Origin: Loripinus fragilis
Lineage: Eukaryota > Mollusca > Bivalvia > Lucinida > Lucinidae
Assembly: GCA_964019695.1 (NCBI GenBank)
Contig: OZ026515.1
Span: forward strand, 134,288,549 to 134,352,548
DNA: 64,000 bases
Direction of reading: 5' to 3'
The translations under genes were made by a program, and so were the position numbers. This document shows positions 24,367 to 35,639 of the stretch, piece by piece (position 1 is the stretch's first letter; the number at the start of each line of letters is the position of its first letter). Below the pieces are notes generated by a model. The model worked only from the letters and a program-made list of their open reading frames with translations, ran no database searches and was not told the DNA's origin.

Positions 24367-24964
24367 TTAATTTGAAAAATCTCGAAAAATGTGATATTTT
24401 AAAAAATGCGTAAAAATCTACCTTAGTCAAAATTTTATGTGTTTGGTGTTTTTTTAAGTACTGCACTTAAATTTGGCATAAACTTCACACACACCATTTT
24501 ACTTCTCAAAATCATATTTTTGCATTTTAAACCAAACAAATTGGATTAAAAGACTGCTAAACTTTTGTCCATTAAACTGTACATATTTAGGCAAGAATTC
24601 ATTTCAATGTTATTAGCGCTTGGTCAAAAATAATAAGTTTAAAAAGTTACCAATTAGAAATTTTGTTAAGTGTATTTGCTTTTTTTATACATGAAATGGT
24701 ATATACAGGACACTTTTTTCACTGACTTCACCTCATTATAGATGTCACCATGATATTAATCAAGAAGTGGCTCAGTTAGATCTACTACACATTGTATAAG
24801 CAAAAACCTACCAAGAATCCCTAGATCATTTCAAGCATAGGTCGAAATCCAGAAATGAAAACATGCCTTTATCATTGTCCTTTGAAAAAACCTGAAGTGC
24901 TTTGGAAACTTAACTGTTTTTGCCCCAGATATGGCACATGCCAAGTCTAACCCTAGGGTTATGT

Positions 24965-25066
24965 AATAGTTATAACATGGATTGTCCGCCTATATGTGCA
25001 GATAATCCACGAGCTTTAGCGAGTGGATTATCTTACGTACAGGTGGACAAACATGGTATAACTATT
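24965..25066. repeat. Palindromic MITE (AGATAATCCAC arms)
   Basis: The inverted arms AATAGTTATAACATGG and CATGGTATAACTATT enclose GATAATCCACGAGC / GCGAGTGGATTATC. A related half-palindrome is at 37,655-37,740. Confidence 0.75.
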
Positions 25067-25317
25067 TTATACCACCTACACCAGTGTAGACCTTGCACAT
25101 CACGGGCTATTTCGTGCTTAAGTTGGTAAAGCTAGTATAAAATCGCTTTATATCTAAAGGATGTTCAGTTGGTGACGAAAAAATACCATTTATGAATTAC
25201 AAGAGAATTTAAGGAGAATATTTCGCTTCTCGTCTGTTCTGTCTGGTTCTAAAATTTTTATGAAGCATTGAAACAGGACAGCATTTGTATTTAAGTCTCA
25301 TTTAAGTCATACAGTAA

Positions 25318-25896
25318 AAGAGTACATGCATTAAGGGGCTATTATGGCCCCCTCTAGAGCCCAAAACTGAAAGTTGCTTTTCATCAATTTCATCTTATTG
25401 GTTTATTAGAAGAATAGCCCAAGTGTAAAATTCTGGCATTTATTTTACTTTTACCGGTTGCTATGGTAACTTAATTGCCGACAAAATAGGCTTGAAATAG
25501 AGAAATTGCCATTTTAGGCCAAATTTGAGGCTTTTGCAGACCGATTTTTTAAGAATTAGATATCAGCACAAGCAAATACCAAAAAACATTTTAATATATT
25601 GCGTGCCGTGATAATTCTCATCATCTGTTAAAATATTTTTTGGTATTTGCTTGTGCTCTATATTAATTCCTCTGTTACATGTCTCAAATTTGCTCCAAAA
25701 TTGTCATTTTCCTATTTTCAGCCTATTTTGGCGGCCATTTTGTTACCATAGCAACCGTAAAAGTCGAATCAATACCAGACCTTTACGCTTTGGCTATTGT
25801 TCTAATAAACTGATAAGAAGAAACTTGTGAAGAGCAACTTTTATTTTTTGACCTCATAGGGGGGCCAAAATAGCCTCTTAATGCACGTACCCCTTT
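25318..25896. mobile_element. Foldback MITE with an X-box-like motif in each arm
   Basis: The arms start AGTACATGCATTAAGGGG and end CCTCTTAATGCACGTAC. Inverted similarity runs almost to the centre (CAAGCAAATACCAAAAAA on both sides of about 25,600). Each arm carries an X-box-like palindrome (25,457 and 25,742). Confidence 0.8.
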
Positions 25897-25962
25897 AAAA
25901 GAGATAGGTTTATATCACTTACAGAAGCTCCCTGGCAGTGTAATTATTATATTGTAGACATT

Positions 25963-26126
25963 GCTAAATAGAGGATCTTACATGAGTGCTCATGTTTCAT
26001 TGAATTTATTAAACGAGTTGGGGAAGTGATAAAATGCTAGGCTTGCCGAACATTTTATTGCTTTTTTCCGCAACCAGTTTAATAAATTCAATAATACAGG
26101 AGCACGAATGTTACACTCTATTTATC
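25963..26126. repeat. Palindromic element
   Basis: Long imperfect arms: CTAAATAGAGGATCTTACAT and ATGTTACACTCTATTTAT at the ends, TTGAATTTATTAAAC and GTTTAATAAATTCAA inside. Confidence 0.75.
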
Positions 26127-26554
26127 ACATGACTTAAAATCTCATTTTTGGAGTGAAAACATCAAGAATTTGCTATCTTTTACGCAACGTTATAATGGAC
26201 GTCATTACGTTGCGTTACTAAGTCTGTAAATATTGCCTAAGCCTTTAAAATACTTACGGCGAGTCTACATACACATTTGCACTGGCTCGTCTGAGCCTTC
26301 ATTGCTCCACCCTGCGAAAAATACCAAAATCAAATGGGCTTGCTCTTTTGATTTAATCTTTCCTAAACTAGTTAATCGATTTTGTTTGAATTGAAATATA
26401 CAAAAAATATAATAGAATGTAGTTTTGGTTTCAACAAGAATTGTTAGAGAATCTGACTATAGCCCCGCTGCAGCGCATTTCATGCAGTATAAAGGTCAAG
26501 TTTTAAAGACATTGAGCAGGAAAATCTAAAGACATTGAGTACGAATACTTTTCT

Positions 26555-26960
26555 GACATCAACCAAGGGTCATATCTCTGTTACAAATAAGCATAAAATA
26601 ACAGGTACCAATTCCAACCTAGATATTGTCAATATCAATACATATATAAAATTTGGTGAAATTATATCCATTTGTTCTCCAGATATCGAGTGGAGTAAAT
26701 CAAGGGCCATAACTCTGCTACAAATAAATAAAAAGTGAAAACTAACAATCCAAACCTAGATATGCATATATAAACTTTGGTGAAATTCTGTCGCTCTTTC
26801 TCAAGATTTTGAGTGGAAACGAAATTCTGACCCCAATCAAGTGCCATAACTCTGTTATAAAATTGCGAAAAGTAACAGGTACAAACCTAGGTATTGTCAA
26901 TATAAATGATCATATAAAATTTACTGAAGGTCTGTCAATTTGTTCTCAAGTTATATATAA
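26555..26960. repeat. About 135-bp tandem repeat, 3 diverged copies
   Basis: The phrases CATAACTCTGxTA, AGGTACAAxxxxAACCTAG and ATATAAAATTTGGTGAA recur in three consecutive units with small indels. The units lie within 26,130-27,140, where I see nothing else. Confidence 0.75.
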
Positions 26961-27141
26961 ACTCAATTCACGTTCCAAGCACAACCATATGCATTTATGC
27001 AACCATATGCATTTATGCGAGTAAAAATGCATATGTGTTTTGAGATCATGCTTTGTACAGTTTTATTATGATATATAATTTGTACATCTTAGTTTTATTA
27101 TCTTTATAAAGTATATCGAATCCTCCTTATGTCTGTTCCAA

Positions 27142-27800
27142 TTGATGGGTACACCGGGTCGTGGGAGAGGCTGGAAACCAGACTCGCTGCTGATACCGGC
27201 ACCAACTCGATATTACAATACGGGTATTCATCCTAAATGGGAAATGGGAGAGATCAATTGTCTGTTTAACAGCAGGGTTTGCGTCTGCAGACAGAGTGTG
27301 AGGGTTACTTTTTTATGGACCTTTACTTTTCAGTACTTTGTTTTTATTCTAAGCGGATTTAATCATGCTGTGAGATTGCTGTCTTGGTCTTTGAAGGACC
27401 TCGCAAACAACTTGGATTTTAAGCTTGTACTGCTCTTTCTTATTTTATAGGCAGGGGACGTAGAGAAGAATCCGGGTCCAAATACAACCGAACATTCATT
27501 CTCACTTATTCATAGTAACATCAGAAGTATACGAAACAAATTTGAATTCATTACCGAATATTTTTTAGACTTTGATATTTTATGTTTTGATGTAAATATT
27601 TTATCAGACTCTCTAAGCTTAGCAAATAAATTGATGCCCCGTACCGAAAGGATAGATCAAATCAATGAGGGGGTTATTGGTTTATTTGTGTCTCATGAGC
27701 TGGTCCACAAACGCAGACTTGATCTATTGGAATGAATCCATATGGGCAGAAATTAATTACTGTAAAGGCGGCACCTCATGACTGCCTTATTAGTCTTCTT
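27142..27800 (+). mobile_element. CR1-like LINE, 5' part with canonical 2A-like motif
   Basis: A frame from ATG 27,142 (MMGTPGRGRGW...) ends in a hydrophobic LVLLFLIL. It meets a TAG at 27,448-27,450 and continues in the same frame as AGDVEKNPGP, then an endonuclease start (SLIHSNIRSIRNKFEFI, FLDFDILCF). The matching position in the 12.8-kb copy is Gln, so the TAG is probably a decayed CAG. Endonuclease homology fades at about 27,730. Active-site residues downstream are lost. Confidence 0.8.
27454..27480 (+). other. 2A-like recoding motif GDVEKNPGP
   Basis: It is a perfect match to the DxExNPGP 2A consensus, which makes ribosomes skip a peptide bond before the last Pro. Such motifs between a leader and the endonuclease are known in some non-LTR retrotransposons. 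A stop codon 6 nt upstream would prevent use in this copy. Confidence 0.85.
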
Positions 27801-27879
27801 TAGACACAGGTAAAATCTGAAAATGAGGCGTTATAGCTACATTCGAAAGTGTTTGTTTATTGTTTAACATTAGTATAGA

Positions 27880-27952
27880 GGCAAACAGTGTGGACCCAGA
27901 TCAGACTGCTCTAGGTGAGCAGTCTGCTCTAGATCTACACTGTTTGTTTAAG
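27880..27952. repeat. Short hairpin element, family A
   Basis: GCAAACAGTGTGGACCCAGA is mirrored by TCTAGATCTACACTGTTTG, with a GCAGACT-type inner stem. It lies in the gap that splits the 27-31 kb LINE. Confidence 0.7.
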
Positions 27953-28248
27953 AGGCTTCATAATATTTTAATAGACGATAAAAACATACGATTGTGTTGT
28001 AATATACGCTTTAAGGGTTAATAAATGTGGGTTCAGTGCATTAACGGACAGGACTTTCATGAAATGCACGCAGACCTGCGAGGCTCAAGCAACTTTTAAA
28101 CGCTTAACCAATGGATAGAACCTAATTTCCATTTTTGAGCAGTTGAAATAACCGAACCACGCCCAGATATGAAAGTTAAAGTTGCCACCTTTACAGTACC
28201 CAAAAAGTCCTACAATATATTACAATGACAATATAACATTCCTTTCTG

Positions 28249-28350
28249 TATATTAACGTTTGTCAAGCCCTTGTGCGATGTGTTGCAGGCCTCACCGCTG
28301 TGTGGTTCTGGTTGCAACACATCACATTCAGGCTTGCCAAACATTAATAC
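28249..28350. repeat. Palindromic element
   Basis: The arms are TATTAACGTTTGTCAAGCCC and AGGCTTGCCAAACATTAAT, with inner GCGATGTGTTGCA and TGCAACACATCAC. Confidence 0.75.
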
Positions 28351-29164
28351 AAGGAAAAGAATGTTTTATCCTCTTATTGCATATTTGTAAGTTTATTCTT
28401 TAAATGACATTTAGATCTATGCATCAGGAATAAAGCTATAATTTTTAGCTTTTATCTACAAAATTCCTACGTGTAAGAAAGCATCAAAGTATCAAGACAT
28501 GCTATAGCCATGCTTTAATGAGAATCATAATGTAATGTGCTGGGTCACATATGCTAGGTCAAAATCTTTTTTGTCATTTTCTACGCCCATTTGTCAGTGC
28601 TTAATCAATAATAGCTATGTCTCCACCCAGTGATATACATAGGGCGTAGACAAACAAAAAAATTGGTTGAAAGGGGAGACAACACTTATTATAGTCTTTA
28701 TTTTTTCAGGATTTTTCAGAAAAATCACCAAAACAAAAAAACGAGCACGGTGACACATTCTTTTTATTCAATCATTAGATTCTTCATGAAAATATCTTTG
28801 TAAAAACATGTTTTTTGTTGTTCCAGTTACATTCTCTGATATGTTTATTCTGAATATTAATGGGGTTTTTTTGGCATTCATTCGTTTGACTTAATTAGGA
28901 TTTTGCTTAATAAATTGTGTAAATACATGTTATTTCACTATTTTTTGCTTTTATTTATATCTCTGGTGTGAGTAGTATTTGTTCTGAAAAGAATGTATTG
29001 CGTTTCTTGTTAATTTATTAACAAAATCTGTGTTTGTTTATTTCAAAAACCTGCGATTTTGCAGTTTTTGACATCAAATAACTTTTTAAAAAGAACGGTG
29101 AGGTATAGTTTGTCTTAGATTATAAGTATAAGTCTATATTATAATATATTAAAAGATAAAACAC

Positions 29165-31175
29165 TTTTGGACATATGCCGGTGAGTCCGGTACTACCTTA
29201 AGCAGTCTTTGTAAACTACAAGAAAGAAATTTGCTTTTAAGAATTTGTATAATTATTTTATTGATAACAACTTGTTATATAAATACCAGTCAGGATTTCT
29301 TCCTCACCATTCTACAGTTTTCCAACTGATTGATAATAATATAAAATACATACTATTTGCCAAGCCTTTGACATTAACCTGTTTTCCTGTATAGTTTTTT
29401 GTGATGTGTCTAAAGCTTTTGATAGAGTCTGGCCCCGATCGAAGTCTGCTATTTAAGTTAAGGCAAAATAGTATTGATGGTAAGTTGCTCCAGTGGTTAT
29501 ATAGCTATCTAACTAATAGAAAACAAAAAAATTACCCCCAAATCGTGTGCTTCGACTATAAAGTCCATCCTTGCAGGAGTTCCCCAGGAATCAGTTTTTG
29601 GACCCCTATTATTTCTAGTATATATCAATGATATTGCAAAGCAGCTGCTAAGTTTAACATGATTATTCGCTGACGACAGTTCCTTATTCTATGCCGCAGC
29701 ACGTCTCTCAGACATAGCAGGTATTATAAATCATGATCTCATTATGCTTTCGAATTGGGCCATACAATGGTTAGTCAAATTCAACCCTCTTAAAACTGAA
29801 GCAGTTCTATTTACTCTTAAATATTTTGAAGCTTTTCCTCAATTGATATTTGATAAAACTCCGATAAAATTTGTCGAAGATCACGAACATCTGGGCATAA
29901 CTTTCAGCCACAACGGCCAGTGGTACACGCATATAGAACATATTGCAAATACAGCGTCGAAAATATTAGGCATAATGCACAAACTCAAATACACTCTGAG
30001 TAGAAATGCATTAAACCAGATTTACTTATACCACTTATTACCCATCATAGAGTATACATCATTAGTATGGGATGGCTGCACACAACAAGACTCTAGCACT
30101 CTACAAAAGATACAAAAAGCAGCTTGTATTGTTACTGAAATAACCGGTTAGGTATCGTTAGTAAAATTATACAACTAATGTGGCTGGACTAATCTATCAG
30201 TAAGGAGACACCAACAAAAACTGCATTTTAGGTATAAAGTAAATAATGGACTTGTTCCATCACATATTACTGATTTATTTCCCCCATTAGTAAGTGAAAT
30301 TTCGGAGTACCCCCTCAGAAACAACAACAACTTCTATACACCAGTTAATCGAACTAATATATCACTAAGATCATGTAATATCAGCCATCAGTATGTGGAA
30401 CACTCTTGACGAAGGTCTTAAAAATCAGCCAACAATATCTACCTTGAAGAACAACATGCAAATTACTACTTTTCCTAAACTACAAGTACCTAACTATTTC
30501 GCACCAGGAAACCCATATCTATCAGTACTTCATGCTCGAAAAGGAAACAATTGTAGCAATCTGAATAATGATTTATTTATCAATCATCTTCGTGACAATC
30601 CTCTCTATAATTGGTGCAATGAATTAGAGGATAACGAACACTACTTTTTTATTGCAACAATTACAGAAACGAGCGCCATCTATTTTCAAAGCTGCAAGAG
30701 ACATTCAACCACTAACCACAAAATTACTGTTATACGGTAATGATATGGTTGACAATACACTTTATTCATCATTATTTAGAGCAGTACATGATTATATAAA
30801 GAGCACTAAACGATTTGACAATACATGAACATGTTTCTCTGTTTGACTTGGAATCTAAATATATTTCTGTTTGACTTGGAAATTTAAATATATTTATCTC
30901 ACTTTATGCTATACCCAATTTTCCTTATGTCGGTAGAGCAGGCCTGCTCCTTAGACTTTGTGGACTCAACAACTGGGTGAACATTGACATAGAGTATACG
31001 ATAATTGTAATAAATGATTCACGAGTGTGGGAAAACAATACACAACAGACGCATATCAGATAATTAAAGACAAGCAGTGTGGATGTCCATCCACTAGGAT
31101 CGGCAGACGTTTTTTCTTGCCTTAAGAATCTGAATGATGCTAACCTGCACTCAAAAAAAACGCACTCATAGACAT

Positions 31176-31250
<75 letters not shown>

Positions 31251-31412
31251 TCTATTCACCATGATTTTGTATAGTTGATTTTTGTAGCCATGTTTACATG
31301 CTTTGATTGATCTGTATATGTAGGGGGAGGGTCGTAACTAATGATGGAAGAACTTGTGACCCAACCCCATCGCTGTAATCTGTGGCAATAAAATATGTAT
31401 AAACTCAACTAT
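29165..31412 (+). mobile_element. CR1-like LINE, RT and 3' end, pseudogenised
   Basis: RT pieces occur in order: QSGFLPHHSTVFQLID at about 29,291, CDVSKAFDRVW at about 29,400 (frameshifted), the FADDSSLFYAAA region at about 29,668, then NWAIQWLVKFNPLKTEAVLF and DHEHLGITFSHNGQWYTHIE up to 30,151. C-terminal blocks follow: MWNTLDEGLKNQPTIS, HLRDNPLYNWCNELEDNEHY and LLYGNDMV, to a stop near 30,828. The 3' UTR ends near AATAAAATATGTATAAACTC at about 31,388-31,408. It probably belongs with the 5' part at 27,142; about 1.4 kb of other repeats separates them. Confidence 0.8.
31172..31250. repeat. (TTTA)n microsatellite in LINE 3' UTR
   Basis: About 19 perfect TTTA units, followed by one TCTA variant. 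Confidence 0.97.
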
Positions 31413-31413
31413 T

Positions 31414-32205
31414 ATGTGGCAGTCTGCATGCTTGGTTATAATGATAGCTATAGATTCAGATTTAATTGCACGACGTTGGGTCAGGCCTCAGACTCAATGA
31501 CAAATCTGATTTAAATATGAGTCGTGACACGTGATTTCCATCAATGTGGCATTTTGACAAGTGTAGTCTCAGACGAGCCTGTGCAGCCTCCTTATAAGCT
31601 TAGAATCTCCAAATGATGTTCTGTCAGTAGCTTAACAGTCATAGAACATTCACGCGACTAGTAAAGGATCTGATCACACTGCGCGTATGCGCATGCTGGT
31701 CTGAGCCTTTGCTGGTCGCACATACCACACTATTGGAAATCTCATGTCGCGGCTCAATTATTATTTAATCGGTGAGTGGGTGCCTGATGTTGTCTGAGGC
31801 TGGACCCACCGTGGAACAACTGGGGTTTTTCTTTAGCTCTGACAGTCTATGTGTTGAGGGCCCTTTTCATTGTTTCATCACAGTTTGATAACTGATTTGG
31901 CTGTTTCCCGGCAATGATAATTGCATAAGCTAGAAAACCTCCGTGTGTGCTTAACTTATTTAGTGTTTTTACACCAACAGAATCTAGGGTGAAGATTTGG
32001 CCAGTAAAACTGATTTAAGCCCCCCCCCCCCCCCAGATGGCTTCGGCTGCTGCCCGTTCTGCTGCTGTTGATTCGTTGTTTGTTGTAGTTCCCGTTCTTT
32101 GCGGAGGTTTAGTGTTAGGTTCTCTTTGTTTTGATTTGCAGTACTTTGTGTCCTTTCTAGTTTTGCATTATTTAGCTGGGGAATTCTCAATTCTGCCAGC
32201 AGCCG
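31414..32205 (+). mobile_element. RT-element 3' tail (second subfamily), carrying a GAGCC MITE
   Basis: It begins with the last RT codons (CAGTCTGCATGCTTGGTTAT), then the GGGTCAGGCCT..GACTCA block. It continues after a MITE at 31,518-31,756 through TCTTTAGCTCTGACAGTC, AGATTTGGCCAGTAAAA, a run of C (about 32,020-32,034), and GCTGCTGCCCGTTCTG. The 3' end is cut off by the palindrome at 32,206. It matches the reverse complement of 62,672-63,260. Confidence 0.7.
31518..31756. mobile_element. GAGCC-ended MITE, copy 2
   Basis: 239 bp, from TGAGTCGTGACACG to ATGTCGCGGCTCA. It has the same interior as copies at 7,681, 61,130 and 63,346. It is inserted into an RT-element 3' tail. Confidence 0.85.
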
Positions 32206-32621
32206 CACACTGGTAAATGTATACGTCGATTTGGTGGTATTTACGCGTATTGCCGGTACTTCATAGACCGGAAGTGGTAGATATCGGTGTTAATACTATA
32301 TAGAAATTAATGCCATATGCCTAAAGGACTATAGAATTAGATCATTTTAAGTATTAGGCATGCACATGGCGATTTATGTAAGCATTTAGGAATAGATTCG
32401 AGTACCGATCTGAATGATCGGTACTCGAATCTATTCCTAAATGCTTACATAAATCGCTTTGCACATACTGGATACTTAAAAATGATCTAATTCTATAGTC
32501 CTTTAGGCATATGACATGTTTTTCTATATAGTATTAACACCGATATCTACCACTTCCGGTCTATGAAGTACCGGCAATACGCGTAAATACCACCAAATCG
32601 ACGTATACATTTACCAGTGTG
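32206..32621. mobile_element. 416-bp palindromic foldback element
   Basis: The ends are CACACTGGTAAATGTATACG and its complement. The arms are about 200 bp with small mismatches, meeting at about 32,410 (GAGTACCGATC / GATCGGTACTC). It truncates the RT-element tail at 31,414-32,205. Confidence 0.9.
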
Positions 32622-32639
32622 AGCCGGTCATAATGAGCA

Positions 32640-33778
32640 AATTGAAGCCTTCTTTCTTCTGAAAGATGAGGACGCATCCAGCAAAACATGCGTCTTCTTC
32701 TATTCCGTACGTGTCGTCTTCCTCTCATCAACAAAAGAGAGACCTGTTCATCAAACAGAGCCTGCTGCTCTTGGAGGAGACAAAGTGGTAGTAGTAATTA
32801 AGAATTTCGTATCAAACATTTATACTCAAATCGCTGGACGTGACAAAGAAGCCGTGAGAACCTACTTCGAACGTGCATGGACGTGGCAAGCACCGACAGA
32901 TCATAAGAGCGTAGTGCGATCTTTTACAACGTGCTAAGAACATAAAATGATCGTAGCATAAGCGTGGTAAGGGCCCACTTCGAATCGAACTGAGGTTCCT
33001 ACTATAGTTCTTACGTAAAAGTTGTGCGAACACGTTTACATCCGAACGGCTGCAGTTGGAACTTTAGTTGGTTGCCAAGTAAACAAAGTGAATAGCCTTG
33101 CATGCCCCCCCCCTTTCAATTCTTCATTGCAGACAACAATGATGGTCATATACTGCACAGACAACTCTAATTAACATTTACGCAAAAGTAGGACCGCAAA
33201 TAGTGCACAGCGAGTAATTATTTTCTAAAACAAATAATTTTGAGGCTACTAACAGATCTTGAACCCATCTTGTTAGATAGGGCTAGAGGAGGGAACCAGA
33301 CAATCTACTAGAGTAACGACGCTCTGACCCTCCGTTGATCTCTAGTAGAATTATAGTAGCGATTATCGATATTCGAATCAAACTATAGTTACTATAGGAG
33401 GAACTATAGTTCGATTCGAAGTGTGCCAGGGTCGTGGAGAGAGAGAAAGAGCTCCGTGGCCGTGACAAGGACCCAGTGACAACGCAGTGAGAGCGTAGAG
33501 TAACCTATCTCGTCCCTGCCACGCTCGCATCACGTCAATGAAGTTCCTACTACAACTTGCCGACGTCGCAAGTACGTCCATGCCGTTATTACTACGCTCT
33601 TGCTACGTTCTTCGGCCACATCCACACTACGCTTTTTTCTGTTTTGAACATGTTAAAAATTCGACCACGTTCTTCACGTCCATGAAGACCGTACTACGCT
33701 CTTATCGATTTTCTACTACGCTCCGACTACGTCCTACACGTTCTCACTGCATCCATCCAATTCTTTAAGGACGTATCC
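32640..33778. other. CpG-rich tract of short imperfect CTACG(C/T)TC-type repeats
   Basis: Words such as ACTACGCTC, GCTACGTTC, ACGTCC and, earlier on the opposite sense, GAGCGTAGT and CGTGG recur irregularly from about 32,810 to 33,770. A palindrome sits at about 33,374-33,422 (TTCGAATCAAACTATAGTT). The tract is richer in CG than its surroundings. No protein is recognised in any frame. Confidence 0.5.
32813..33033 (-). other. Unsupported short frame in CpG-rich tract
   Basis: A 73-residue minus-strand frame overlaps the repeat tract. Its composition follows the repeat and I see no domain, so I do not treat it as a gene. Confidence 0.3.
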
Positions 33779-33848
33779 AGTGAAGGGGGTATTATTACTA
33801 GTTGACACTATAACATTAAGTAGTATTTTGCGTATATTTGTCAAAATT

Positions 33849-33895
33849 CTCTCTCTCTCTCTTTCTCTCTCTGTCTGTCTCTCTCTGTCTGTCTA

Positions 33896-33970
<75 letters not shown>
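33849..33970. repeat. (CT)n/(CTGT)n microsatellite
   Basis: About 120 bp of CT with interspersed CTGT and TCTATCTG variants. Confidence 0.97.
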
Positions 33971-33973
<3 letters not shown>

Positions 33974-34277
33974 GAATATGTCGTGCTAATACTTAATCGT
34001 TCCTGTTTTATCTTTCAAACCTTTCATTAATATTTAATCCATTAGGAAAGCAATAAAAGAGCATCGATTACATTGTCTTGCTTCAAAAACTTAAGGCGAT
34101 AGAAAGTAAACATTGCCTATCGCCATGCAGATAACCATGCTGTTTCTAAACGCTTTGCCTTCTAGGTAATACATGCTGTTTTGTCGTAAGCAGATCTTTT
34201 TTCGAAATTAACTTTTTGGAAAAAAATCTTTCACTGACGAATTCCATCAAAATTCTTTCACTGAGGAATACCACCAG

Positions 34278-34352
34278 AGTGTCAAACAATTTGGATCCAG
34301 ATCAGGCCCGACGTATTGTCGGGCCTGATCTGAGTCCAAAATGTTTGCAAAG
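34278..34352. repeat. Short hairpin element, family A (best copy)
   Basis: AGTGTCAAACAATTTGGATC and CCAGATCAGGCCCGAC are mirrored almost perfectly by GTCGGGCCTGATCTG and AGTCCAAAATGTTTGCA. Confidence 0.8.
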
Positions 34353-34684
34353 GTTATCAGCAGACAGCACTAGTAGGCAAAGACTGAATGTGTGAACATT
34401 TGTTTAGATTTTCATTGTAGAATTTCCTAATTTGATCGGATACTACATTATAAATATTCTTCCCCGAAGATCCTGTGTGCGCAGTTCTGTGCTTTTAGGT
34501 AAGTTTGAGCTAGTACAGTTCAGTGATAAAAACTATACATCTGAGTCTTAGTTTAGATTACATGTTCAAGTTTACATTAGTTTAGGCCAATACAGATCCG
34601 TTGTGACCTCTGGGGATTTACCTGTATACAAATCGTTCACTATTTCATTTGCAGTCAAGCACCAAACCTTTTCAGATACCTATA

Positions 34685-34886
34685 GAGGGAGCGCAGTGGC
34701 TCAGTGGTAGAGTGCTTGACTCGAGACCGAAGGGCCGCGGGTTCGAGCCTCACCGGCGTCACTGCGTTGTGGTCCTTGAGCAAGACACATTTATCCTAGC
34801 TTAGTACTGGTTCAACCCAGGAAGACCGTCCCGCATAACTGAAAGATTGTTGAGTGGACGTAAAGAATCAAATCAAACAAACAAAA
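34685..34886 (+). mobile_element. tRNA-derived SINE, full length, 11-bp target duplication
   Basis: The head carries A box TGGCTCAGTGGTAGAG and B box GGTTCGAGCC of an RNA polymerase III promoter. It is followed by a body with GGTCCTTGAGCAAGACAC and a 3' tail AATCAAATCAAACAAACAAA. AGATACCTATA flanks it at 34,674-34,684 and 34,887-34,897, a clean retroposition footprint. Two older copies of the same family are at 55,421-55,554 and 59,500-59,640. Confidence 0.92.
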
Positions 34887-34939
34887 AGATACCTATACAG
34901 TAGATTTCGGTACGTATTGCAATGACGTGCAGCCGAAGA

Positions 34940-35028
34940 TCTGTTGACAGATTCTGTGCAGTTTGCGCAGGCTCACCATAGCCTTCGCTGATCGCATACT
35001 CAAATTATGGAAGATAATGGCGGCTCAG
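34940..35028. repeat. Degenerate GAGCC-MITE right half
   Basis: It contains TTTGCGCAGGCTCACC, GCCTTCGCTGATCGCATAC and ATGGCGGCTCAG, resembling the right half of the GAGCC family. Other scraps lie at about 60,610-60,660 (GATCAGACTGCGCGTGTGCG) and about 2,086-2,135. Confidence 0.45.
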
Positions 35029-35639
35029 AAGATAAAATAAACATGTAGTTAACCCCACTAAGTAGCTATATATGCTTGTTGGAATATAGAGACTTTACGC
35101 ATACACGATTAGTACCAAACCTCACATACCTGTCATTTCTGATAGTTAAGAGCCGCTGGAATGGGCCATGGTATTGATGTTTCTATTTCCTTGTTACGTA
35201 GTTACTTTTCTGCCCAGTATAATTAAATTGGGAATAACTAATTTATAAAAAGAAAAAAAAAACAGTTAAGTGGCCGTCTTCTTTTGGTTGCTACACTTGT
35301 GTATTTTAGAACTATCCTTTGGTTGATAGTCGATGCATTTTCACGATGAATTTTAAATGTGAGGACTTAGCTGACGGGCATGTGAATCTTGTCTGGCAAT
35401 CTGGATATACACGGTGCGTCATTCTTTTGACGTTTTCACTTGTAGCTATATGTCTATCCCAATTTAAGGCACTATGTCCGTCCAATGAGCATTTTAATTC
35501 GTTACAAATGAGCAAAAAAAAATTGAATTTATGATTTCATTATGATGATCACTAATTCATAAAAGTAATCAGAAAAGTAGTGCATCACAAATTCGGATAT
35601 TGATATTAACGGTTAAAAAAGATGGCTGTTTGTGTCGAA

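Noticed and set aside
33780..33974. Ser/Leu-rich 64-residue frame
   Set aside because: Translation of the CT microsatellite.
34685..34770. tRNA gene
   Set aside because: A and B boxes are present, but it continues into a SINE body with a target duplication; no proper acceptor stem or terminator.
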